Assembly: GCF_003056345.1 (NCBI RefSeq)
Contig: NZ_PYWB01000001.1
Span: forward strand, 372,001-436,000
Direction of reading: 5' to 3'
DNA from: Devosia submarina
GTDB lineage: Bacteria; Pseudomonadota; Alphaproteobacteria; Rhizobiales; Devosiaceae
Length of the DNA: 64,000 bases
Made by a program: the position numbers and the translations under genes. Below are positions 1 through 7,965 of the stretch, in pieces; the stretch's first letter is position 1, and every line of letters starts with the position of its first letter. Below the pieces are notes generated by a model. The model searched no databases. It was given only the letters and a program-made list of their open reading frames with translations, and had not been told where the DNA came from.

Positions 1-132
1 CGAAAGCACAATCGCGATCAGAGAGGCCCAAAGGGCGAAGCCATTGGCTCGGCTGCGCAGATTCTGCCCCTTGACGCGATCACCGCTCGAGCGCCGTGCA
101 TGAACAACAATGCCGGACACTTCGCTGCTCAT
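1..132 (-). CDS. partial membrane protein, N-terminus only
   Basis: The first 44 codons of a minus-strand gene that runs off the left edge. Its ATG overlaps the TGA of the next upstream gene (shared ATGA at 129-132), so the two are probably translationally coupled. The visible part is a polar, Arg-rich stretch of about 30 residues, then the start of a hydrophobic segment (FALWASLIAIVLS). That layout, with a secreted protein just upstream, would fit an O-antigen ligase or polymerase-type polysaccharide protein. This is a guess from architecture, because no family motif is inside the window. Confidence 0.5.
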   Translation of the reverse strand, partial: MSSEVSGIVVHARRSSGDRVKGQNLRSRANGFALWASLIAIVLS

Positions 133-806
133 CGCGGCAGCATCCGGCGCAAGGTAGAGATGTAGCGCCGCTGATCCGCTTCGCTCATGTCCTGCAAAAC
201 GGCCGTGATGCGAGACCTGAACCCAACATCCCCGACATATTGCCGCGCAATATAGGGAATGCCCTTGTTGCTCTTGATCAGCATGGCCAGATCCTGATCA
301 TACAGGGGCCTGCTGGCCTCATTCAAATGCTCGTAATGAATATCGGCAATTTCGAAGCGCAGCCGACCGATCCATTGCTGGTTCGGCGCCGTCTGCTGCG
401 AGGCCTTGAGATATTGGTTCATTTTGGGCCAGTCACCCGCCACAGCTGCCGCACGCGCGGCAATTGCCCATGCAAAGGAAAAGGTCGGCGCATCCGCCGC
501 AATCCCTTCAGCGATATCGGCGCATTTCTGCGCAAGATCCTCGAACTTGATACTGGAAAGCACCATCAGCTCGAACGATTTTTCCGACCGCAGAGTGCGC
601 TCGCAAGCCCGCAATACCTCGTTTCGGGTCGCGACACCGAGGCCCGTCGGATCGGCAGGCGAGCGCAGAGCAATCGAGGTGACGGCAGTGTTGGCATGAA
701 GGAGGTAGGTTTTGCCCTCCTGGGCAAACGCCCACGCGCTCAAGCCAAGAAGCACGATGCCAAAAGCGGCCAGGGCTGGGGCAGCAAGACTGTTGCGCTG
801 TGTCAA
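129..806 (-). CDS. secreted or membrane-anchored hypothetical protein
   Basis: A 225-residue protein I cannot assign to a named family. Residues 8-29 form one hydrophobic segment ending in AWAFAQ, read as a signal peptide or a single membrane anchor. The rest is helical and polar, with Ala-rich helices at about 85-135 that resemble tetratricopeptide-type packing without a clear consensus. The only start in frame is TTG at 806, because a TGA stands directly before it; no strong ribosome site is visible, so the start is uncertain. It overlaps the next gene by ATGA. The pairing with a membrane protein suggests a role in envelope polysaccharide assembly (inference). Confidence 0.6.
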   Translation of the reverse strand: MTQRNSLAAPALAAFGIVLLGLSAWAFAQEGKTYLLHANTAVTSIALRSPADPTGLGVATRNEVLRACERTLRSEKSFELMVLSSIKFEDLAQKCADIAEGIAADAPTFSFAWAIAARAAAVAGDWPKMNQYLKASQQTAPNQQWIGRLRFEIADIHYEHLNEASRPLYDQDLAMLIKSNKGIPYIARQYVGDVGFRSRITAVLQDMSEADQRRYISTLRRMLPR

Positions 807-905
807 TCAAGGGCCACAATAGATAACATTGGCCGCTTCATTATGCGTGAATTTGCTTATTGGCCACAGAATCTTTCGCCACCGTCAGGTTTATCACCGC
901 CGATA

Positions 906-931
906 TTGATCCGGCGTATTGGCCGGATCAA
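906..931 (-). terminator. 10-bp hairpin after the 47-residue ORF
   Basis: A perfect inverted repeat with 10-base arms (TTGATCCGGC and its complement) around a 6-base loop lies 30 bases past the stop of the small ORF at 962-1105. On the minus strand it is followed by only a short mixed A/T stretch, so it is either a weak intrinsic terminator or a 3' stabilising hairpin. Confidence 0.45.
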
Positions 932-961
932 ACACTGACGAAATCTATAGCCATCTTCTTG

Positions 962-1105
962 TTAAAGACGGGCTAATCCGAACAGGACAGCGGCGAGAAG
1001 GCCCCAGCTGCCGGCCGCAAGGGAAATCACGATCCAGCCCCTCGGGATGCGCTCCAATAGAGCAGGGGCAGAGCCCTGCTGTGTGGCTTGTTGCTGCATC
1101 GTCAT
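962..1105 (-). CDS. small single-pass membrane protein (47 aa)
   Basis: An ATG-initiated minus-strand ORF of 47 codons ending in TAA. The first 25 residues are polar and Gln-rich (MTMQQQATQQ...). Residues 26-45 are one uninterrupted hydrophobic span (WIVISLAAGSWGLLAAVLFGLA) with positive charge before it, a typical one-helix membrane protein. It begins 21 bases after the stop of the cysteine peptidase at 1127-1693, on the same strand, so the two are likely cotranscribed, and a hairpin at 906-931 may end the transcript. No family is recognised. The function could relate to the envelope-associated peptidase next to it (inference from position only). Confidence 0.55.
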   Translation of the reverse strand: MTMQQQATQQGSAPALLERIPRGWIVISLAAGSWGLLAAVLFGLARL

Positions 1106-1126
1106 TCTCCCCGGCCGGGCTGCGCC

Positions 1127-1693
1127 TTAGCCAGCAACCCAGCGGTTGGGATCGGACGAAGACATAGAGCGAATGCGGTAGCCCGATGCGCGCAGCGTCT
1201 TGACCTTGTCGCTGAGATTGTCGAGCACATAGTCACCAGCGCTGGTCTTGACCACGAGAACCGCATGGGACTCGCCCCAGCGCGTCTTCGTAGTAGCAAT
1301 GCGCAGCGATCCCGCCGGCACGCCCTTGCGGATCAGCTGGGCCCGCTTGGTCAGGACATAATCCTCGCAATCGCCCGAGCTGGCATTGACCTGCCAGCTA
1401 TCACCACGATCATTGCGTGGCTTAATGGCAGCGTTGACGCTCCGGTTGACCTTGCTCAACACCGCAAGAAGATCGTTGGTCGCCGTCACCTGGCTAGCTG
1501 TGCCGCCACCGGCACATTGCCGCGGGCTCTTGGCGCAGAACACCTGCATGGCAAAGGGCGTGAGCGCTGCGGTATGCACCACGGGCCGTGCCGAAATATT
1601 TGTATGGGGCGCATAGGCCAAGGCTGCGCCGGAAGAGAAAAGCGTCAGCATGAAAGCGGCGCCGGTGAAGACAGAAGCCAATTTGTTGTTCAT
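1127..1693 (-). CDS. transglutaminase-like cysteine peptidase (BTLCP/DUF920)
   Basis: A 188-residue exported protein of the bacterial transglutaminase-like cysteine peptidase family, common in Hyphomicrobiales and often near envelope or secretion genes. A signal peptide covers about residues 1-27 (hydrophobic core, then ALAYA). The catalytic triad can be read: Cys in SGDCEDYVL, His in ESHAVLVV and Asp in YVLDNLS. The C-terminal SxxPxxW-type ending (SSDPNRWV) is also typical. The ATG at 1693 is preferred over the ATG three codons earlier because an AGGGA ribosome site lies about 8 bases before it. The substrate is unknown; the family is thought to act on periplasmic proteins. Confidence 0.85.
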   Translation of the reverse strand: MNNKLASVFTGAAFMLTLFSSGAALAYAPHTNISARPVVHTAALTPFAMQVFCAKSPRQCAGGGTASQVTATNDLLAVLSKVNRSVNAAIKPRNDRGDSWQVNASSGDCEDYVLTKRAQLIRKGVPAGSLRIATTKTRWGESHAVLVVKTSAGDYVLDNLSDKVKTLRASGYRIRSMSSSDPNRWVAG

Positions 1694-2387
1694 TTGAGCC
1701 ATCCCTGAGTTGATGGCTTAAGCATGCCGGCCCCCTCTTGCCGCTTCGCATGCAATTTCCCTAAAATTTTAGACAAATGCCGCGGATCGATTGGGAGGGG
1801 ACAACCCAACCAACAAAAAGCCTGCCCTTCTCTAGGGCCAACTGCTCAACACCGTCCGACGTGCACGCCAGTTCGTTGCTGAACGAAGCCATCGACTCCC
1901 ACGTTTTCGAAGCATGCAGCATGTGCCAACTCTCTCCTGGTACAGGTGCTCGCCGGCCTTCTCTCACGCTTAATGGGCCGGCGGTTTGGTTATTGCCGCC
2001 TTCTATTATGGGCGGGAATTATCTGAGCCGAATACCGCTGGATATCGAAATACAGCCACGGCCGCCGCGCCAACAGGCCGATCTGGGGCGGTGTGGACCC
2101 AAGGATATGAAACCCCGAAAAGCATCGCCGACGCTCTCGCCCGAGCCCAGTGGCGCCTCCCCCTCGCGTCTTGCAGAAGGCCTGCCGTCTAGGCTGCTAC
2201 GCCCCCCGGAACTCGGCGTCAGCAAAAGTCAGCCACCAGATTTAACCTTTATTAAGCGCGTCGCGCACACGCCTCGACACCACTGCCGATTGAAGCACTC
2301 GAGCGCACTCATTTCATCAATCGTTAAAAGGTTCCACGCTATCGATCATCAACCCAGATAGGGCCAGATTTCCAGAAGGAACACAAA
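1694..2387. other. intergenic region upstream of flagellin
   Basis: About 690 bases between the divergent cysteine peptidase and flagellin. The open frames crossing it have no ribosome site, no family resemblance and mixed composition, so I treat it as non-coding. It should hold the flagellin promoter and a long leader. An A/T-rich patch (TTTAACCTTTATTAA, 2240-2255) and a nearby GTTAAAAGG (2322-2332) are the only base-composition features that stand out. I recognise no sigma-28 or sigma-54 consensus with confidence. Confidence 0.4.
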
Positions 2388-3935
2388 GTGGCAGATATCA
2401 ACCTCTCCAAAGCCGTCCGCTCCAACCTCGGGTCGCTGCAGAACACAGCGGCGCTGATGTCCAAGACCTCGGATCGCCTCTCGACCGGCAACAAGGTCAA
2501 TACCGCCCTCGATAATCCGACTAACTTCTTCACCGCCTCGTCGCTGAACAGCCGCGCGGGCGACCTGAACAATCTGATGGACTCGATGGCTAACGGCATC
2601 AAGACCATCGAAGCTGCGAACAACGGCCTGACCTCGATCACCAAGAATCTAGAGTCGATGCAGTCCACCCTGCGCCAGGCTCGCCAGGATAAGTCTTTCC
2701 AGACTACTTCGCTCACGCTTGGTGCTAATCTTACTTCTGCACAAAATCTGAGCTTCGCCGGCGGGGCAATCGGTAGCACCCCCGTTACCATAGCTTTGGG
2801 CACCGCTGCCACGACCGGTACGCCAGCTGTGCCGGGCACGCCTGCTGGCGCTGATACCCCTGCAGTGACTTCTTCTGTCACCGGCGTTGGTGGTGCTGCT
2901 ATCGATGCTGGAACTGCCGGTGACGTCGTCGTGACGGTGGGCACAACGGATTACACCGTTTCGCTTGATGCCGGTGATGACGCAGCTGCGGTTGCAGGTA
3001 AGATCAACGCGGAAGTTGGTTTTAACGTCGCTGATACTGATGGTGGTCAGCTACGTCTTCAGAACGCTGCTGGTACCGGCATCAGCATGGCTGACGCTAC
3101 TGGCAACGTTGCCGGCACCACTGATCAGATTCTCGGCACTACACCTGCAGAAGTTGCGGGTTCTCCCCTGGTCGCGGGCACACCGGCTACCACCGGTACT
3201 CCAGCAGTTCCTGGAACTCCCGCGGCGGCTAAAACTGTTGATGAACTCGTCAATGAAATCAACAACAAGGCCGAACTCAAGGGCAAGGTCCGCGCGTCGA
3301 ACGATGATGGCAAGCTGCGGATCGAAAATCTTTCTACTCAGGAACTTAACATCAACGGCGCGTCAAGCACCGGAGTAGTTGACGGAACGTCGAGCGGCGT
3401 CAACAAGGTAACAGGCAATACCGTACGTGCAGGTTTGGCCGAGCAGTTCAACGAGTTGCGTGATCAACTCGACAAGCTGTCAGACGATGCGTCGTTCAAT
3501 GGTATCAACCTGCTTCGTGGCGACAAGTTGAAGATTACCTTCAATGAAACCGGAACCTCATCGATCGATATTCAGACTAAAGGCGAAAAGTCTGTAGATT
3601 CGACCAGCTTGAAGCTCAAGACCACCCTTCAGGCAAAGGATCTAGACAGCGATGCGAGTATCGACAAGTTCCTTGACGATGTGAAGACAGCTCTGAATGA
3701 CGTTCGCTCTCAGTCTTCGGCTTTTGGCTCGAACCTGTCCATTGTTCAGAACCGTCAGGACTTCACCAAAGCCATGATCGACACGCTGGAAACAGGTGCT
3801 GGCAACCTCACCCTGGCCGACATGAACCAGGAAGCTGCCAATATGATGGCTCTTCAGACCCGTCAGTCGCTGGCTCAGTCGACCCTGTCGATGGCAAACC
3901 AGGCCGATCAGGGCGTGCTGCAGCTGCTCCGTTAA
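2388..3935 (+). CDS. fliC: flagellin
   Basis: The filament subunit, 515 residues. The conserved N-terminal D0/D1 helix (INLSKAVRSNLGSLQNTAALM, then RLSTGNKVNTALDNPTNFF) and the C-terminal D1/D0 helix (QEAANMMALQTRQSLAQSTLSMANQADQGVLQLL) are intact. The middle, about residues 120-380, is a variable surface region with flagellin-IN-like modules (VTVGTTDYTVSL, GKLRIENLS). A 12-residue Pro/Thr motif TTGTPAVPGTPA occurs twice, at 142-153 and 268-279. Codon choice in the middle is richer in T-ending codons than in the ends. The start is GTG with an AGAAGGA ribosome site 7 bases before it. Monocistronic, with an intrinsic terminator behind. The symbol is by family; rhizobia often call such genes fla. 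Confidence 0.95.
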   Translation: MADINLSKAVRSNLGSLQNTAALMSKTSDRLSTGNKVNTALDNPTNFFTASSLNSRAGDLNNLMDSMANGIKTIEAANNGLTSITKNLESMQSTLRQARQDKSFQTTSLTLGANLTSAQNLSFAGGAIGSTPVTIALGTAATTGTPAVPGTPAGADTPAVTSSVTGVGGAAIDAGTAGDVVVTVGTTDYTVSLDAGDDAAAVAGKINAEVGFNVADTDGGQLRLQNAAGTGISMADATGNVAGTTDQILGTTPAEVAGSPLVAGTPATTGTPAVPGTPAAAKTVDELVNEINNKAELKGKVRASNDDGKLRIENLSTQELNINGASSTGVVDGTSSGVNKVTGNTVRAGLAEQFNELRDQLDKLSDDASFNGINLLRGDKLKITFNETGTSSIDIQTKGEKSVDSTSLKLKTTLQAKDLDSDASIDKFLDDVKTALNDVRSQSSAFGSNLSIVQNRQDFTKAMIDTLETGAGNLTLADMNQEAANMMALQTRQSLAQSTLSMANQADQGVLQLLR

Positions 3936-3956
3936 TCGGCGCTGCAAACCAAACAG

Positions 3957-3988
3957 AAGGCGGGCTTCACGGCCCGCCTTTTTCTTTT
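3957..3988 (+). terminator. intrinsic terminator of flagellin
   Basis: GC-rich hairpin with arms AGGCGGGC and GCCCGCCT around a 6-base loop, followed by TTTTCTTTT, 22 bases after the flagellin stop. Confidence 0.9.
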
Positions 3989-4176
3989 CCGGCCCCATGA
4001 ACAGGAAACCTGCCGGAGGCAGCAATACCACCTGGATCGCGTTCTGGTTGCTTTCATGCACCGCGATGGCGTCATCGATCGTTGGGTAGAAAATCAGATC
4101 GCCATTGTACGGTACGCCGCCGACTTAGCTGAACCGCTTCAGCAACCAGGAACTCGGCTGCAACCTCGTCGATCAA
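3989..4176 (-). pseudogene. possible frameshifted coding remnant
   Basis: On the minus strand two adjacent frames look like coding sequence. From a TTG at 4176 one reads LIDEVAAEFLVAEAVQ. After a shift near 4125 the next frame reads VGGVPYNGDLIFYPTIDD and continues as AIAVHESNQNAIQVVLLPPAGFLFMGP down to about 3990, where it runs antisense into the flagellin terminator with no proper stop. Neither frame is complete, so if this was a gene it is now broken. I recognise no family. Confidence 0.25.
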
Positions 4177-4283
4177 GTGCTAATCAAACTAGGCTCCTGA
4201 CTGCCGTATTCCCTGCGAAGGCTCCTGATTTAACCTTTTGTGCCTTACCATACCCCGCTTCAAAGCGGCAGGGGACATCCGGA

Positions 4284-4319
4284 ACAACAAAAAGCCCGGC
4301 CTTAAGAAAAGGCCGGGCT
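4284..4319 (-). terminator. intrinsic terminator of tRNA-Pro
   Basis: Hairpin with 11-base perfect arms (AGCCCGGCCTT on the minus strand) around a 5-base loop, followed on the minus strand by TTTTTGTTGT. It sits 4 bases beyond the 3' end of the tRNA-Pro gene. Confidence 0.9.
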
Positions 4320-4323
4320 CGAT

Positions 4324-4400
4324 TGGTCGGAGTAGAGTGATTCGAACACTCGACCCCCTGCTCCCGAAGCAGGTGCGCTACCAGGCTGCGCTATACTCCG
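4324..4400 (-). tRNA. tRNA-Pro (CGG)
   Basis: A 77-base cloverleaf with acceptor arms CGGAGTA and TACTCCG, a D-arm (TAGCGCAGCCTGGTAGCGCA), an anticodon stem CCTGC/GCAGG around the loop TTCGGGA (anticodon CGG, proline), a TTCGAAT T-loop, and a genome-encoded CCA end at 4324-4326. A strong terminator follows directly. Confidence 0.95.
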
Positions 4401-4574
4401 TCAAAAGCAGCGAAATGCTAAGCTCGATGCTAACAGTCTGTTAGCACGAAGAGAGCATATGCGACCGCCGCGAGCGCTATATAGCCGCGCTTGCGACGCT
4501 GTTCAAGCATCACTCGCAAACCCTTCGTGACATGTTGCACCGCCCGTGCAAACCGTGTACGAACCGCGCCAGAT

Positions 4575-4649
4575 TGGGGTGTCGCCAAGTGGTAAGGCAC
4601 CGGTTTTTGGTACCGGCATTCCTAGGTTCGAATCCTAGCACCCCAGCCA
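4575..4649 (+). tRNA. tRNA-Gln (TTG)
   Basis: A 75-base cloverleaf with acceptor arms TGGGGTG and CACCCCA, an anticodon stem CCGGT/ACCGG around the loop TTTTGGT (anticodon TTG, glutamine), a T-arm CCTAGGTTCGAATCCTAG, discriminator G and an encoded CCA. The sequence after it contains no attachment-site duplication or integrase gene. Confidence 0.95.
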
Positions 4650-5018
4650 CTTGCCCATAATTCTTGGGCGCCGCACCAGCTGTTACAAGCTCTTCCATGT
4701 CGTGCTTTTGCATGACGGAACCGAATCTTCCAAGACTCAGCGCACAAGATGTTCCCGTAGCCGTGGCGCAAGCTATTATCGCAGCCTCGGGTAACTATCA
4801 TGTCGTGGAGTTCAGAATAGTCTGCTTCCGGAATACCCACACTCGGAGCATCCAGCCTATCGTTTCACCGCAGCATTGGAGCCACCCACCACAACATGAT
4901 CTTGCGCATCGTGCTTTGCTCGCCATAATTATTTATAAGTATTAGTCAGTGTTGTTCTCCCATATAGTACGCTTGGGCATGGAGAGACACAGAAGCTGAG
5001 TGGGGCAGGGTTGGAGTA
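4650..5018. other. non-coding gap after tRNA-Gln
   Basis: About 370 bases between tRNA-Gln and the LacI-type regulator. A short hairpin (GCCCA...TGGGC, near 4653-4670) stands just after the tRNA and could end its transcript, although no T run follows. An A/T-rich stretch (AATTATTTATAAGTATTAG, 4926-4945) is the likely promoter zone of the regulator. I see no convincing gene. Confidence 0.4.
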
Positions 5019-6110
5019 GTGGAAGAAGCATTCACCAAGCCCAAGCGGAGCCGTAGCCGCACAAGGGGCGATACACCGCGTCGGGTCACCATGACGGACA
5101 TAGCGCAGGCGGCAAATTGCTCGCAGGCGACCGTCAGCTTTGTTTTGAACCGCACGCCGGGCATAAAAATCTCTGCCCAGACCCGCGAACGGGTGATCGA
5201 GGCCGCGCGTGCTCTGGGCTATGCCGCGCCCAACTTTGCCCATGTCGAGCCCGCGCCAGCGCGCCCTCGCGTGGATGGGGTGATTGGCTTTGTCGTTGAT
5301 CAGCTCGCAACCAGCCCGGAGGCAGTGGTCGCCATCGAGGGTGCCCGGCAGGCAAGCTGGAATGCAGGCAATGTCATTCTTGTCGCTCAGACCCTGTTTG
5401 ATCCCGTGATGGGCGAGCGCACGGTACGGGCGCTTGTTGAGCAGGGCGCATCGGCCCTGATCTACATGGCGATCTTTACGCGCGAGATCGAGGCGCCGCC
5501 TTATCTATACGATCTAGACATTCCCGTGATCCTGCTCAACTGCTATACCGCAGATCACGCTTTTCCAGCAGTTATCCCAAGCGAAATCGCAGGAGGGCAG
5601 GGGGCCACCCGCCACCTCGTCGCTTTGGGTCATCGACGAATTGCGTGCATCACTGGAGAGCCCTGGATGCAGGCGGCGCAAGACCGGCTCAAGGGATATC
5701 GGCGGGCCTTGGCGACCGCCGACATTCCCTTTGATCCCAGCCTGGTGATCGAAGGCGATTGGTCGGCCAGCGCTGGCTATGCAGCAACAACCAAACTGCT
5801 CAAGCTCAAGGAACGCCCGACGGCAATCTTTTGCCAAAATGATCGCACTGCAATTGGCTGCTACGAGGCACTCAAGGAAGCAGGCTTGTCCATTCCGCGC
5901 GAAATGTCTGTCCTTGGCTATGACGACGAAGAAATCTCCCGCCACCTTCACCCGCAGCTGACCACGTCCATCTTGCCCCACCGCGCCATGGGCCAATGGT
6001 GCATCGAACAGCTTGACGCGCATACGCATGATAAAAGCAAGCGCTACCCGATCACCAAGCTGGAATGCCCACTGGTCGAGCGCTTTTCCTCGGGACCGCC
6101 GCTCAAATGA
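5019..6110 (+). CDS. LacI-family transcriptional regulator
   Basis: A 363-residue sugar-responsive DNA-binding regulator. The LacI helix-turn-helix and hinge are at about residues 25-75 (VTMTDIAQAANCSQATVSFVLN, then TRERVIEAARALGYAAPNFA), followed by a periplasmic-binding-protein-like effector domain with family marks (ALVEQGASALIY, HLVALGHRRIACITG, SVLGYDDEEISRHLHPQLTT). A basic tail of about 20 residues precedes the helix-turn-helix. Start is GTG with a GGAG site just upstream. It stands alone: the next gene is convergent and 34 bases away, and no transporter adjoins it, so its regulon cannot be read from context. The sugar dehydrogenase next to it is one candidate target. Confidence 0.9.
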   Translation: MEEAFTKPKRSRSRTRGDTPRRVTMTDIAQAANCSQATVSFVLNRTPGIKISAQTRERVIEAARALGYAAPNFAHVEPAPARPRVDGVIGFVVDQLATSPEAVVAIEGARQASWNAGNVILVAQTLFDPVMGERTVRALVEQGASALIYMAIFTREIEAPPYLYDLDIPVILLNCYTADHAFPAVIPSEIAGGQGATRHLVALGHRRIACITGEPWMQAAQDRLKGYRRALATADIPFDPSLVIEGDWSASAGYAATTKLLKLKERPTAIFCQNDRTAIGCYEALKEAGLSIPREMSVLGYDDEEISRHLHPQLTTSILPHRAMGQWCIEQLDAHTHDKSKRYPITKLECPLVERFSSGPPLK

Positions 6111-6144
6111 GGCGCGGTCCCGACCAGTTCGGAATTGTAAGAGA

Positions 6145-7365
6145 TCAGTCGGCGCTGGAGAGGCGGACGATTTCCGAACTGCCCTGGCGGCTCTCGGTGA
6201 CTACATAAACGGCGCCGTCCGGACCTTGCTTGACATCGCGCACGCGGGCGCCGACCGGCACGCGTTCCTCAAAGGCGACTAAGTCATTTTCCATATGTAG
6301 CACGACAACGTCTTGGGTCACGAGACCTCCAACAAGAAAAGCCTCTTGCCAATTGGCGAACTCATCACCTGTGTAGTAGGCCATCCCCGAGGGGGCGATC
6401 ACCGGGTCCCAATAGTAGATCGGCTGCGTCGTTTCGGCATTGGCCGTAATGCCTTCGCCGATCGGCTCGCCGCTATAATCGATACCGTAGGTGACCTCAG
6501 GCCAACCATAATTCACGCCGGCCTCCGGCATGTTGAGCTCGTCCCCACCCTTGGGGCCATGCTCCACGGTCCATAGGCGGCCCTGTCCATCGAGGGTCGC
6601 CGATTGCATGTTGCGATGTCCAAGGCTCCAGATTTCAGGCAAGGCATTGGGTTCATCGATTAGCGGATTGTCGGGGAGGGGTTGCCCGTTCTGGTCGATG
6701 CGGAAGATTTTGCCCAAGCCGCTTGCGATATCCTGCGCCTGATCGCGGATCGGCGTATCCGAGCGTTCCCCTACTGTAACGAAAAGCTCACCGTCATTGC
6801 CAAAGACAAGGCGGGAACCGAAATGCTTGGTACCGTCATAGCTGGGGGTTTGTCGAAAGATGATCTCGACATCTTGGAGCTGTCCGCCACCGCTTTCATC
6901 CATGGCCAAGGTCGCCGAAGCGACCGAGGTTCCGTTGCCGCCGTCACGCGGCTCGGAAAACGAGAAGAAGATCTTGTTGCTGGTTTCATAGTCCGGCGCC
7001 AGGGCCACATCCAGCAGACCGCCCTGGCCACGCGCGTCAACTTCGGGAACGCCTTCGATCTCGGGACCAGGCTGACCATCGGGTCCGATGATCATCATCG
7101 CCCCGGATTTTGCCGTCACCAGCATGCGATCATCTGGCAAAAATTCCAGCGCCCACAATTGTGGGAGCCCGGTTGCTACGACCTCCTGTTCAACCTGCGC
7201 TGGGTCGGCCGGTTCTGGTGCCCGGGTCTGGTTGGGGAATTGCGGCTCCTGGCTTGGAGCGTTGGGCGGCTGCGTTTCGGCGGGTGTGTTTTGGGCCAAG
7301 GCCGGGTTGCTCATGGCAAGTGCAAGCACAAGCATGCTGGCACAATGTAGATGGTTGATCTTCAT
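6145..7365 (-). CDS. secreted PQQ-dependent aldose sugar dehydrogenase
   Basis: A 406-residue protein of the glucose/sorbosone dehydrogenase family (soluble GDH or YliI/Asd type), which oxidises aldoses to lactones in the periplasm using PQQ. It has a signal peptide (residues 1-25, ending in SNPALAQ) and a Pro/Gln-rich linker at about 26-55. The beta-propeller follows with the usual marks: LPQLWALEFLPDDRMLVT, GQGGLLDVALAPDY, KHFGSRLVFGNDGELFVTVG, GLGKIFRID, SLGHRN, then HGPKGGDELN and VNYGWPEVTYG. No PQQ synthesis genes are in the window, so the cofactor must come from elsewhere in the genome or from the medium. Confidence 0.9.
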   Translation of the reverse strand: MKINHLHCASMLVLALAMSNPALAQNTPAETQPPNAPSQEPQFPNQTRAPEPADPAQVEQEVVATGLPQLWALEFLPDDRMLVTAKSGAMMIIGPDGQPGPEIEGVPEVDARGQGGLLDVALAPDYETSNKIFFSFSEPRDGGNGTSVASATLAMDESGGGQLQDVEIIFRQTPSYDGTKHFGSRLVFGNDGELFVTVGERSDTPIRDQAQDIASGLGKIFRIDQNGQPLPDNPLIDEPNALPEIWSLGHRNMQSATLDGQGRLWTVEHGPKGGDELNMPEAGVNYGWPEVTYGIDYSGEPIGEGITANAETTQPIYYWDPVIAPSGMAYYTGDEFANWQEAFLVGGLVTQDVVVLHMENDLVAFEERVPVGARVRDVKQGPDGAVYVVTESRQGSSEIVRLSSAD

Positions 7366-7480
7366 ACAATATCTCCGTCAGTGAGAAGCGGGGCTCGCAT
7401 CGTCGCGGGCGGCCTCATGCTCAACTGCGAAAGCGGACAGCCGGTTCGGCCGCTCCCAAGAACGTGTAAGCGGACAAACT

Positions 7481-7852
7481 TCAGGCGCCGGACATAAGCT
7501 CGCGAAAAGAAGCCGCAATGTCGCTGTGGCGATAGGGCTTGGAGAAGAACACCCCGCCATCCGGAAGATCGGTTATGTCGACGATACGGTGGCCGGATGT
7601 CACGACGATCCGCACCGGCGGCCAGCGCTTGCGGACGGCAGCTGAGAGCTTGAGGCCATCCATGCTTCCAGGCATGTCCACATCGGTGAACAGAATGGAA
7701 ATGGCCGGATTGGTCTCGAGCAAAGCGATGGCTTCGTCAGCATTGGCAGCTTCAAGAACCGCGAAACCTTCGTCCTGCAGAAAATCCACCGTGCTCATGA
7801 GCACAAGCGGCTCATCGTCCACCACCAAGATCGTTATATCGGCCAAGTCCAT
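7481..7852 (-). CDS. stand-alone response-regulator receiver
   Basis: A 123-residue single REC domain without an output domain. The acidic pocket (VVDDEP), the phosphoacceptor Asp57 in FTDVDMPG, the switch residue (VTSGH) and the lysine (FSKPY) are present. It lies 113 bases downstream of the hybrid kinase on the same strand and is probably the last member of that signalling operon. Single-domain receivers of this kind act as phosphate sinks or as partners of a hybrid kinase; here that pairing is inferred from position. Confidence 0.9.
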   Translation of the reverse strand: MDLADITILVVDDEPLVLMSTVDFLQDEGFAVLEAANADEAIALLETNPAISILFTDVDMPGSMDGLKLSAAVRKRWPPVRIVVTSGHRIVDITDLPDGGVFFSKPYRHSDIAASFRELMSGA

Positions 7853-7965
7853 CTACCCGCCTTGCCACTGTGCCCAAGCACTCACCGGATTGGTGGTGCG
7901 CAACGAGCAAGCAGGGAGAATGGATGCTTCACAATTGGGGTAGTTGGCAGCCCTTGAGGGCTGCC

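Noticed and set aside
1777..2361. A 194-codon plus-strand frame upstream of flagellin.
   Set aside because: No ribosome site, no family likeness, high Pro/Arg/Ser composition typical of chance frames in high-GC DNA.
4324..4649. tRNA genes as possible attachment sites for an integrated element.
   Set aside because: No integrase, no direct repeat of either tRNA 3' end and no shift in gene content nearby.
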